Shown: in pieces, positions 8,571 to 16,735 of the stretch
Position numbering within the stretch: position 1 is the stretch's first letter
How the letters are laid out: the number at the start of each line of letters is the position of its first letter
Assembly: GCA_035627835.1 (NCBI GenBank)
Contig: DASPKX010000069.1
Location: 1 to 64,000 of the forward strand
DNA: 64,000 bases
Direction: 5' to 3'
Source: DASPKX01 sp035627835
Lineage (GTDB): Bacteria; Verrucomicrobiota; Verrucomicrobiia; Limisphaerales; SXQI01
Made by a program: the position numbers and the translations under genes
Notes under the pieces: generated by a model
What the model was told of the DNA's origin: nothing
What the model saw: only the letters and a program-made list of their open reading frames with translations
The model's database searches: none

Positions 8571-9008
8571 TTAAGCTTGGACAGCAGCGGTGGTGGCGGG
8601 CTGTTGAGCCTGGTGAGGATGCGCGGCGCCCTTATAAACTTTGAGCTTGGTCAGCATCTGGCGGCCAAGGCGATTCTTGGGAATCATGCCTTTAACAGCA
8701 TGCATGATCAGGCGCTCTGGGTGAGCGGCGCGAACTTCGGCGACGGAGCGGTAGCGTTCGCCACCCTTCCAGCCGGAGTAGCTCATGAAATACTTGTCGG
8801 TTTCCTTCTTGCCTGTGAGGCGGACCTTTTCCGCGTTCACGATGACAACAAAATCACCTGCGTCCCAGTGAGGAGTAAAAATCGGCTTGTTCTTACCGCG
8901 CAGAATGTTTGCAACCTGCACAGCCAGGCGCCCGAGAACCGCGCCATCGGCATCAATCACATGCCACTTGCGCTGCGCCAAATAATCTTTCGGCAAATAC
9001 GTTTTCAT
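8571..9008 (-). CDS. rplM: 50S ribosomal protein L13
   Basis: An early-assembling large-subunit protein. With the start at 9008 (MKTYLPKDYLAQRKWHVIDA) it has 145 residues, near the family length; an earlier in-frame start at 9047 adds 13 residues with no family match. Visible hallmarks are ADGAVLGRLAVQVANILRGKNKP, GDFVVIVNAEKVRLTGKK and AVKGMIPKNRLGRQML. The C-terminal Ala/Gln-rich tail is slightly longer than usual. It is the first gene of the rplM-rpsI pair; the 205-base gap upstream must hold its promoter, but I see only weak -10/-35 matches there. Confidence 0.97.
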   Translation of the reverse strand: MKTYLPKDYLAQRKWHVIDADGAVLGRLAVQVANILRGKNKPIFTPHWDAGDFVVIVNAEKVRLTGKKETDKYFMSYSGWKGGERYRSVAEVRAAHPERLIMHAVKGMIPKNRLGRQMLTKLKVYKGAAHPHQAQQPATTAAVQA

Positions 9009-9213
9009 TGAAACCGTCAAATAAAGAGCGGTGAACGTAACAAACAAGTTTCTGAAGTCAATCCCATTTCAAAGGAAAATTCGCAGCCTGAGTTTGAGGC
9101 TGTTGAAACCTGTGGAGCAACGGTCCGCTGGCCCGTTGCGGGGCCGAAATATGGCACAAGCACCCGCACAATCAACAACTTGCTGCAAAAATCTTCAGGG
9201 GTTCGGCTCGAAA

Positions 9214-11841
9214 TCATTTTTGCCCCGCAAGAAAGGATAGCAGGTTGCGAAAGTCGCTGACAGTCATCGACTCTTCCAAGCCATCGGGCATTAAAGAGCG
9301 CGGGAGAACCCCGTAGCTGTCGATCACTTCGCCTTTAAAGGTTTGAAAGTCACCCGAACGGGTGATCAGCTCGAGGGCGCCGCCAGCTTTGTGGTCGAGT
9401 TGGAGCCCCTCATGCGTGTCGCCATCCTTGGTTTTGATGAACCAGGCCTGATACTGCGGGGGGAACTGCTCCGAAGGGCGCAGGATAGAACGAGCGATCT
9501 GCGCGCGGTCCACGGACTGGCCGATGTTGCTGAGGTCAGGCCCCAGGCGCCCGCCGCGTCCCTCAACCGTATGACATTGAGCGCAGCCGGTCGCAGGAGA
9601 GAAGAACACCCGCTCGCCCGCTTCCGGGTTGCCGCCCTGCCCTGCAATATCCAACCATTGCTCCAGCGCCTTCGGGCGGGGCAGCGGATCTGGGGCTGAA
9701 GTTCCAAGAGCGAATTCCAATTGCTCACGAAGCTCGTGGTTGCTTCCAGAAGTGCGGATCTTGCGCAGTTCGGCAGAAAAAGCGTTCCGAACGGTTTCAT
9801 CGTTGCTGTGGAAGCGAAGCAGCCGAGCAGCTTCGATCTGCACCTCCGCGCCTGCGTCGTTCAACAAGGAAAGGAAAGGCTGACAATCGCCCAAACCCCC
9901 GGTGGATAAGGCAAGCAAGGCTTCGCACCTCGCTTTTGAGCCGGCGAACGGGGAAAGGGCAAGGCTTTTGAGAGCGCTGGCTGATTCAGGCGTGCCAAGC
10001 ACACCGAGTGTTCGGATTGCTTCTTTTTGCAGAGTCCAATCAGAGGCGCCGGCCAACCTGTTAATGGTGTCAAGCGCGCCCTTCAGCTCCTGCGCGTCCA
10101 TGCGCCTCAAAGCGAGCGCTCGTACAGCCGGGGAGCGCTGTTCGTCCATGAACAAGCGCTTTACCAGACCTGGAGGAAGCCTGCGCTCCAACTGCGCTGC
10201 TTTATCCTTTGCGCCGCTGCGGTAAGCCTGGAGGTAATCCGGTTGCAGGCACTCCACCGCTGCTAAATAGGTCTCAAAGAGCTGAGGCGTCACGTCTGGA
10301 CCGGCAATCGCCAAGTCGAGCTGGTCCTTGAAACTTTCCAAACCCGCTTCCCCAATCCATATAAGCGCGAGGGTGCGGACAGGAACGGATGGATCGCGAA
10401 GGGCCTGATGGATCTCCTCTTCCGGTGTGTAACCGGCACGGCGGAGCGCCAACAGGCTTCCAAGGCGCACCGAGGAATCTGAGTCGCGAGCCGAATGAAG
10501 CAACTCGGAATAGAACACGGTGTTCGTGAGCCCCACAATGGCGGCGTGGCGCACAAAAGGGTCTCGGCTCTTCAATGCCTCCTTCAGGGTGGTGAATTGC
10601 CTCTTGTGCGCAGAAGCAGCGAGTTGGTCAAACTCCTTCGAGGCCGGGTTGCCAACCGTGGCAGCAAATGGGGGGCGTGGCTTGTTGGTTGTTCCGCCTG
10701 AGCGCGCGGCGAGCTTCCAGATGCGTCCGCGTCCGTGGTTGGGGTAATCCACTTGCACCCAGTCTGTGATGAAGAGGGCTCCTTTGCTGTCAGCTTCCAG
10801 CGCCACGGGGCGAAAGTCTTGCCCCCCCTCAACCAGAGAACGATGTGTGGCGCTGACGGAAGCGCCTCGGGGAGTAAGTTTGTGGGCGGTGATTTTGTTT
10901 TCGTTCCAGACCGTCACAAGGACAGTGTCTTGGTATCCAACGGGAAAAGCGGCTTGCGCGGCGTCGATTAATCCCGAGGGGGCTTCGCCCGTGCCATCAA
11001 CCATGGGGAGTGTGCCAGGCAAGTCCCCATCCCAGCCTTGGAACGGATGATTGCCGCTGCCCCCGTAAATGGATCGGTAGCCATAATCCCCTCCCCTGAC
11101 GATGTGCAGCAGACGGTTCGGGCCGCGCGCGTCCGGATCATTGTCCACGGCGAGAAGCCGGCCATGGCTGTCGAACTTCAGATCGAAAGCATTCCAAAAC
11201 CCGGTGGCAAACTCCTCGAGTTTTGAGCCATCCGGCCGGCAACGAACTATGTTGCCGCCGTCGCCATATCCGCTGACGCTCGATACATCGTGGCCAAGCA
11301 AGGTGTAACGAGCGCTCCCGTTATTGCCGCGTGAGAGATATAACCAACCATCCGGCCCGAAGGTGATCCCGAGCAACGCGCTATGCGAGTAGGTGTTGGA
11401 GGTTTTCAACTCCAGCAGGCGGGTGTGCGAATCACTTTTACCGTCAGCGTCAGTATCTCGGAGAGCCCAAACCTCGCGAGCGCAAACAATGTGCAACACG
11501 CCGTCCGGGGAGAACGCGAGATTCATCGCATCCGTGAATCCTTCGGCGAAGATGCTGATTCGGTCCGCTTTTCCGTCTGAATCGGTGTCTTCCAGAACCT
11601 TGATGCGATCACTTTTGGGCCCTTTGTAGTCGCGCGGCGGCATGTGCGTGTGGGACTCGATCACATAAACGCGGTCCTTGGAATCGATGGCAACGCCTAT
11701 TGGAGTCACGATCTCGGGGTCCGAAGCAAACAAACTCAGCTCCAGGCGAGGGTCATGCACGCGCGGCAAAGGCGCCGCCAACAAATCTATGAAGAACGCC
11801 AGAACGAGGCCCGGCAACAGCGCAACGGCCTTAAGCCTCAT
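9214..11841 (-). CDS. PVC-type heme-binding dehydrogenase with HEAT repeats and cytochrome c domain
   Basis: An exported protein of about 875 residues typical of Verrucomicrobia and Planctomycetes. The start at 11841 (MRLKAVALLPGLVLAFF) gives a clear signal peptide; upstream in-frame codons do not. Order: signal peptide, a beta-propeller 'membrane-bound dehydrogenase' domain (about 30-400), HEAT-like repeats (about 450-700), then a cytochrome c domain with the CAQCH heme site at about 753-757 and distal MPDG. Such proteins are thought to oxidise sugars or alcohols in the periplasm and pass electrons to a c-type heme; substrates are unknown. Its first codons overlap the 3' end of the sugar-isomerase-like gene by 11 bases, suggesting joint expression. 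Confidence 0.9.
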   Translation of the reverse strand: MRLKAVALLPGLVLAFFIDLLAAPLPRVHDPRLELSLFASDPEIVTPIGVAIDSKDRVYVIESHTHMPPRDYKGPKSDRIKVLEDTDSDGKADRISIFAEGFTDAMNLAFSPDGVLHIVCAREVWALRDTDADGKSDSHTRLLELKTSNTYSHSALLGITFGPDGWLYLSRGNNGSARYTLLGHDVSSVSGYGDGGNIVRCRPDGSKLEEFATGFWNAFDLKFDSHGRLLAVDNDPDARGPNRLLHIVRGGDYGYRSIYGGSGNHPFQGWDGDLPGTLPMVDGTGEAPSGLIDAAQAAFPVGYQDTVLVTVWNENKITAHKLTPRGASVSATHRSLVEGGQDFRPVALEADSKGALFITDWVQVDYPNHGRGRIWKLAARSGGTTNKPRPPFAATVGNPASKEFDQLAASAHKRQFTTLKEALKSRDPFVRHAAIVGLTNTVFYSELLHSARDSDSSVRLGSLLALRRAGYTPEEEIHQALRDPSVPVRTLALIWIGEAGLESFKDQLDLAIAGPDVTPQLFETYLAAVECLQPDYLQAYRSGAKDKAAQLERRLPPGLVKRLFMDEQRSPAVRALALRRMDAQELKGALDTINRLAGASDWTLQKEAIRTLGVLGTPESASALKSLALSPFAGSKARCEALLALSTGGLGDCQPFLSLLNDAGAEVQIEAARLLRFHSNDETVRNAFSAELRKIRTSGSNHELREQLEFALGTSAPDPLPRPKALEQWLDIAGQGGNPEAGERVFFSPATGCAQCHTVEGRGGRLGPDLSNIGQSVDRAQIARSILRPSEQFPPQYQAWFIKTKDGDTHEGLQLDHKAGGALELITRSGDFQTFKGEVIDSYGVLPRSLMPDGLEESMTVSDFRNLLSFLAGQK

Positions 11842-12721
11842 ATTTCTTAAACATCGCGTGCCCGCTTTGCAGATTCGCCAGCACCGGCTCCTTCGGGATG
11901 TTATGCGCCAACTCCAACAACAGGTACCCCGAGTAACCATGCTTCATCAACTCATCCAAAAAAGGCTCGAACTTCACCACACCTGTTCCGTATGGGACCG
12001 CTTCATGGCCGCCACCCACAGTTCGGTTATCCTTAAGATCCACGTGCAGCGTGCGGGAATGGAAACGCTTCACCACCTCCATCAAATCCACGCCCGCCCC
12101 CACAAAATGCGCGGTGTCGAGGCAGAGGCCCACATTTGGCGAATCGATCTTGCTGAAGATTTCGTCATAATCACCAATATTCTCCAACACGTTGCTGGCG
12201 TGGTTCTCGACGAGGACGAGCATTCCCATCTCCTCAGCGGCCGGTGCGAGTTCTTTTAGTGTGCCAATCACCGCCTCCAGGCCGCCATTTGTGCCTCGCT
12301 TCGATCCTGTGAACTTCACACGGCGCGCGCCCAGCCTCTTCGCTGCTTCCATGCACCAGAGCTTGTGAGCCACATCCGGAGCTTTGCCGTCACCAAAGGC
12401 GCTCGCCTGGACGCAGATTGGGCGAATCCCCTGCTCCGCTGATCGCTGGCGAATCCGCTCGATTCCGTCCAGCGTCAGGTTGCGCGGATACCAGGTGTTA
12501 AACTCCACGTTTTTTATTCCAAGCTGCGGGAGCATCCGAAAGCTCGGCTCGAAATTTTTGTCTCCGAAGCCATCCATTGTAATGGTGGCGATCGCCACTT
12601 TGACACCCACTATTTCCTGGAGGTTTTTTGGTGTCCGAGCGGACGCTCCTCGTGCAGTGGTCGCGCCGAGGAGAGCTGCCCCAGCAGCAGCGGTGTGCGA
12701 CAGGAAATCTCGTCGAGTCAT
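11831..12721 (-). CDS. Tat-exported sugar phosphate isomerase/epimerase-like TIM-barrel protein
   Basis: A 296-residue xylose-isomerase-like TIM barrel (AP-endonuclease-2 superfamily). The N-terminus has a twin-arginine signal (TRRDFLSH followed by an Ala-rich stretch ending ARGASA), so the folded enzyme is probably exported. Barrel elements that can be seen include the metal-ligand strand VLVENHASN, NVGLCLDTAHFVGAG and RTLHVDLKDN. Relatives isomerise or epimerise free sugars or keto-sugars. It lies directly upstream of and overlaps the PVC heme dehydrogenase, so the two may act on the same periplasmic sugar, which is inference. The substrate cannot be read from the sequence. Confidence 0.88.
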   Translation of the reverse strand: MTRRDFLSHTAAAGAALLGATTARGASARTPKNLQEIVGVKVAIATITMDGFGDKNFEPSFRMLPQLGIKNVEFNTWYPRNLTLDGIERIRQRSAEQGIRPICVQASAFGDGKAPDVAHKLWCMEAAKRLGARRVKFTGSKRGTNGGLEAVIGTLKELAPAAEEMGMLVLVENHASNVLENIGDYDEIFSKIDSPNVGLCLDTAHFVGAGVDLMEVVKRFHSRTLHVDLKDNRTVGGGHEAVPYGTGVVKFEPFLDELMKHGYSGYLLLELAHNIPKEPVLANLQSGHAMFKKYEA

Positions 12722-12836
12722 ACTTCAAGTCGGGTCGTGCAATTAAGCACAATTTGGAAGGCCTTCCGCAACCACTTCCGTGTGCGGGAGCATGGCCAGC
12801 TTCACCTCGCCAACCTGCGTGTGCGAACGGGCCCAC

Positions 12837-12858
12837 GCCGGGGGATCACTCCCCCGGC
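12837..12858 (-). terminator. GC hairpin downstream of the CBM6 gene
   Basis: An eight-pair perfect stem (GCCGGGGG at 12837-12844 with CCCCCGGC at 12851-12858) has a six-base loop. It lies 14 bases past the stop of the large secreted gene on the minus strand. There is no clear T run after it, so it may act as an mRNA-end stabiliser or a Rho-linked site rather than a true intrinsic terminator. Confidence 0.4.
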
Positions 12859-12871
12859 TCAGCCTATTTTC

Positions 12872-15800
12872 TTAAGGCTTTACCAACCGGAAGAATGCCT
12901 TGCTGCCCTGTGCTGGAACAGTGATGACACGGCTCGTTCCGCTGAGGGCCGGAGAGGCAGTGACGTCACTCCACCCCCCTGACAACTGACTCGTCATTTG
13001 CAGCTTGTAGCCTTCCGCCGCCGCAGGCCAAGCGATCTGAATCTGGTCCCCTTGCCGGGTTGCGCTCAGGCGAACCAGTGAAGGGTCAATGCCTGCGGGC
13101 GTGGTCCCGAAGTCGCGGAAGACGGCTGTCGCGGTCCGGTTGTCGCCATTGTTTTGAGGCGTCGCGCCAAGGCCCACATGCAGCGTTGGCGCCAGTCCGG
13201 GATTCACTGTCGTTTGCGCAAACTGAGTCCATGCCGAGCCATTCTCCGAACGATACGCTGTGAAAACATCGCCGGAGGCGCCACGCTGGCGGGCCAACCG
13301 AATCCAGGCATTTGGATAAGGCACCTCACGGCTGGTGTTGCTCCCCGGCCAGAGCGTGGTCGTTCCCGCCGCTTCGTTTCGAATCAAGGCCTGGTAATCA
13401 TTGTCACCAATCCCAGTGCTCACCCCATCCTGCGTCGGCCCTCGCGGGGTGACCACCGCGGCGATCATCCGCGAGCCCGCGTCAAGGGTCTCACGCGCAA
13501 TGATGCCAGCTTTGCTCAAGCGGTTAACCGCTTCCAGGGAAGCCATGCGCACACGCAGGTCGAAGTCTCCAGTGACTTGCGTCGGAAGGAAGAAGAAGCT
13601 GTCAGCGCTCGCCCCGATCTCCGCCCCGTTCGCCTCCACATCGAAACTTCCATTGCCATACGCCACGGCTGCCCCAGGCGCGATGACATCGCCAATGTCC
13701 GTGGGGGTGACATTCACTTTCGCGCCGGTGATCTGGGTGTTCGCCGCCACCGCATTGTTCAACTGATCCTTCACATTCGACACTGTCACAGGGAACGAAT
13801 TGCCAACTGGAGCAGAGAGCGTCAGGATCATACTCGAATTATCCGAACCCAGCCGCGCCTCGGTGGGAATCGTGCCGCCAACCCGATAGTTCGACGCTTC
13901 TGTCGCCGTCCCCTGGTCGAGCGGCTCGTTGAATAACAGCCCGATGGTTAGCCCATCGAGCGTTCCAGCCGAACGAAGCATTGGGCCAGTGACATCACTG
14001 GTGGTGGTGAAGCTCCATTCTTCGGAAAATGATTGTGAGCCTGTGCTTTGGAATGTCACTCGGATCTTCTGTTGTGCTCCCGGCTGCAGCGCGGGGGTTG
14101 CAGTAATCCGCGCCCCGTCGGCAACAGCCTGGATGTTCGCCGAACTGGTGATCTCCGCGCCGTTCAGGAAAACTTTAATGCTCCCGACCGAAACTGAGGA
14201 GCCGCGGTTTGCAATCTCGATGGCCAGTCCCGCGCTCACTGGGACATTCACCGCATTCGGCGCAGGCTGGGCTGCTTTGACATACGGCCCCAGTTGTTGC
14301 GCCACCGGGACGAACAAAATGAAGTTCGGATGCAAACCGTTATTGGCGGTGACTGCGGTGAGCCGAAGCGTCTTCACTCCGGACAAGGAGATAGGCGCTG
14401 GCGCGCCCAGGGCATCGGTCAATGGCACGAAACGATATTTGCCGCCCGTTGGCGCCACCCGGAAGGAGCCGAGCACATTGGCTGACTGGTTGGGCTGGGT
14501 GCGATCGCCCGTCACCTCCGCAAGCGTTAGCTCGTTGGTGGCGCTGGCTGTGGTGCGCAAATACACCTGGTAGGCGCCAGCGGGAAAAGTGCGGGTGTAA
14601 TTCACCCAATCACCAGCGGCTACAAACGAGAGATGGTAGTCGAGCACACGACCCGCGCCGCCCGCGGCCGCCACATACTTCTGGCGGGTTTCATCCGTGG
14701 CCGGCTGTGTGCCCACAACATCCGCACTCCGGTAGCGGTGATTCCCGGCGGGATCGGCCGCAGCCGTGCTGTCGTGAAAATCGACCTCCGCGGTTCCGAT
14801 CTGCTCATAATACCCCGACCCGCTGCCCACGATGTTGCCGCTCAGATCTTCACCGGACGGGGGCGGGTTTTCAATAAATTGGCCGCTGCCGAAATTAAAA
14901 TCTTCCGCTTCAATGTGGAACGCGCTCGCGGCAAACGTGTCGAAGCCGAATGCCTGGACTGTTTCGCGGCCGAGATTGTCTTTAACGCTGATCACCCCGC
15001 TGTAAGCCATGTTGGCCTGAAGCCCGGAAAGGCTGGCGGCGCGCGCGGTCGCGCTGCCACTGATGGCCAACTGGCTGGAAACATCCTGCCCGTTCAGCGT
15101 CACTTTAATGTCGTCGGCAGAGATGCTGTTTGGAGCCGCCGTCGTCGCGGTGAAGGTGAAGCCCGCATTTGCGTTCACAAAGAGCGATTGATCGGCCGGG
15201 GCCAAGCCCGTTATCTGGGGCGGCAAGTCCGCCAGGCTGGAGCGGGTCCAGTTAATCGCCGCATCCAGGAGCTTCACGCCCGATTCATTCAGGAGCGGCA
15301 GGATTGCGCCATGCGTGAAGATGAAACTGCGTTTGGCCGGGGCGACCAGGCCGGCCATTTGGGCTCCTTTTTCGTAACCGAAAAGGGCCGCCCGCGTGGC
15401 CGGCTGGTTGGCGGGGGGATCACCCGCCAGCGTGGCGACCACCACGGCGGAAGCCGCTGGGTTGCCCCACCCGGTTTGGGCGGCGCCCTCCACGATTGCG
15501 ATTTCGCCCGCCGGCAATCCTCCAGCCAGCGGGTGATCCGCGCGCACTATGTTCAGCGCGCTCGTGGCGCCGCCGCCCAGCCCGAACCCCGTCGCCGTGT
15601 TCTCCGCCCCCGCCACCATCAACATGTCGTCGAGGATAAACGGCTCGATGACCACGACACCCACTTCCACATTCCGGAACTTGGTGTTCACCGCGCCCGA
15701 CGAAACGGACTCGGAAATCACTACCAATTGTTTTCCGGCAGCATCGGCCGCGGAGCTTGAGGCCGCGGCAATTGCCTGCACATTGAACCCCGCTGCGACC

Positions 15801-16000
15801 AGGCGCTCTTGCAGGATGGCGTCGGAGGCGTTGAGTGGGACGCCCGAGACCACGAGCAGCGCGTCAGCGGCGAACCCCTTCCCCGCGGACAGCGCGAGCG
15901 CGAGCAGCATCAGCAATTTCAGGCGTGTGAACAGCGCCAACAAGCCAGTAGGGCAGGCTGCGGGCGCAACAGGACAGTGGTTCCGGTGATGTGGTTTCAT
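12872..16000 (-). CDS. large secreted CBM6 / Ig-like-fold protein
   Basis: A 1042-residue exported protein. The N-terminus has a basic region and a hydrophobic segment (LLMLLALALSAGKGFAA). In order: a ThuA- or GATase-like or otherwise uncharacterised N-domain (about 45-260), Ig-like 'Big_5' segments (ITGLAPADQSLFVNANAG and later KAAQPAPNAVNVPVS), a carbohydrate-binding family 6 type domain (FHIEAEDFNFGSGQ to LRLTAVTANNGLHPNFI), a further Ig-like region, a LamG-like region with FDVEANGAEIGASADSFFF, and the C-terminal tail ending KAFFRLVKP. No glycosidase motif was recognised, so it is more likely a binding or surface protein. Upstream lies a sensor-kinase/regulator pair, a possible control input. 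Confidence 0.75.
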   Translation of the reverse strand: MKPHHRNHCPVAPAACPTGLLALFTRLKLLMLLALALSAGKGFAADALLVVSGVPLNASDAILQERLVAAGFNVQAIAAASSSAADAAGKQLVVISESVSSGAVNTKFRNVEVGVVVIEPFILDDMLMVAGAENTATGFGLGGGATSALNIVRADHPLAGGLPAGEIAIVEGAAQTGWGNPAASAVVVATLAGDPPANQPATRAALFGYEKGAQMAGLVAPAKRSFIFTHGAILPLLNESGVKLLDAAINWTRSSLADLPPQITGLAPADQSLFVNANAGFTFTATTAAPNSISADDIKVTLNGQDVSSQLAISGSATARAASLSGLQANMAYSGVISVKDNLGRETVQAFGFDTFAASAFHIEAEDFNFGSGQFIENPPPSGEDLSGNIVGSGSGYYEQIGTAEVDFHDSTAAADPAGNHRYRSADVVGTQPATDETRQKYVAAAGGAGRVLDYHLSFVAAGDWVNYTRTFPAGAYQVYLRTTASATNELTLAEVTGDRTQPNQSANVLGSFRVAPTGGKYRFVPLTDALGAPAPISLSGVKTLRLTAVTANNGLHPNFILFVPVAQQLGPYVKAAQPAPNAVNVPVSAGLAIEIANRGSSVSVGSIKVFLNGAEITSSANIQAVADGARITATPALQPGAQQKIRVTFQSTGSQSFSEEWSFTTTSDVTGPMLRSAGTLDGLTIGLLFNEPLDQGTATEASNYRVGGTIPTEARLGSDNSSMILTLSAPVGNSFPVTVSNVKDQLNNAVAANTQITGAKVNVTPTDIGDVIAPGAAVAYGNGSFDVEANGAEIGASADSFFFLPTQVTGDFDLRVRMASLEAVNRLSKAGIIARETLDAGSRMIAAVVTPRGPTQDGVSTGIGDNDYQALIRNEAAGTTTLWPGSNTSREVPYPNAWIRLARQRGASGDVFTAYRSENGSAWTQFAQTTVNPGLAPTLHVGLGATPQNNGDNRTATAVFRDFGTTPAGIDPSLVRLSATRQGDQIQIAWPAAAEGYKLQMTSQLSGGWSDVTASPALSGTSRVITVPAQGSKAFFRLVKP

Positions 16001-16093
16001 GTGAGCGCCACATCTTTAACCAGCGCGCCACTGGCGCGTCATCCTGTCCAATGGCGTGAGGCCGCGCCCATACTTTGGTATAGGAGCGTCCCT

Positions 16094-16735
16094 CTACACC
16101 GCCGAATCGAGTGAGACAATCCCGCGGCGCAGCGCCATGGTGACTGCGTTCGTGCGGTCGTGAACCCCAAGCTTTTCGAGGACGTGCCCCACATGAAGTT
16201 TCACCGTGACCTCGCTGATGGCGAGGCTGGAGGCGATTTCTTTGTTGCTCTGGCCGGCCACGATCAGGCGCAGGACTTCCAACTCTCGCTGCGTGAGGTT
16301 TGGCCGTGTCACCTGCATCGCGATGCGGCTCGCGATCTCCGGTGTCAGGTAGCTTCCCCCGGCGGCAACAGTGCGAATGGCCTGCAGCAAACCGTCGCGG
16401 CCAATCGTTTTCGGGATGTACCCTTTGGCTCCGGCTTGCAGCGCCCGCAGAATTTCATCATCGCCCTGGTAGGTCGAGAGTATCAGGACTCGTGACTCGG
16501 GATCGATATGGCCCAGTTCAGCCGCGAGCTTGCCGCCGTCCCCGTCCGGCAGGCGCATGTCGGAGAGCACGAGGTTTGGCCGGCATTGCTGATAAATGTC
16601 CACGGCCTGTCGCACGGTTCCAGCCTCCCCTGCGACACTGAAATCGCCCTCCAGATGGAGCGAGGCAATCAAGCCGACGCGCACCACGAAATGATCATCA
16701 ACAACGAGAATCTTTATTTTGCTCCGTGCGCTCAT
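16094..16735 (-). CDS. LuxR/NarL-family response regulator
   Basis: A 213-residue receiver plus helix-turn-helix regulator. The receiver has the acidic pocket (VVDDH), the phospho-acceptor Asp in LVLSDMRLPDGDGG, and the Lys of GYIPKT. The C-terminal GerE domain has LTQREVE-like LTQRELEVLRLIVAGQSN and the recognition helix ISEVTVKLHVGHVLEKLGV. The start at 16735 is chosen because it forms an ATGA overlap with the stop of the kinase gene; the frame is open further upstream but would run 99 bases into the kinase gene. It is almost certainly the partner of that kinase. Targets are unknown; the adjacent secreted CBM6 gene on the same strand is the first candidate. Confidence 0.93.
   Translation of the reverse strand: MSARSKIKILVVDDHFVVRVGLIASLHLEGDFSVAGEAGTVRQAVDIYQQCRPNLVLSDMRLPDGDGGKLAAELGHIDPESRVLILSTYQGDDEILRALQAGAKGYIPKTIGRDGLLQAIRTVAAGGSYLTPEIASRIAMQVTRPNLTQRELEVLRLIVAGQSNKEIASSLAISEVTVKLHVGHVLEKLGVHDRTNAVTMALRRGIVSLDSAV

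Noticed and set aside
16023..16038. CGCGCC/GGCGCG hairpin downstream of the LuxR-type regulator as a terminator
   Set aside because: The stem is only six pairs with a three-base loop and no T run follows on the relevant strand.
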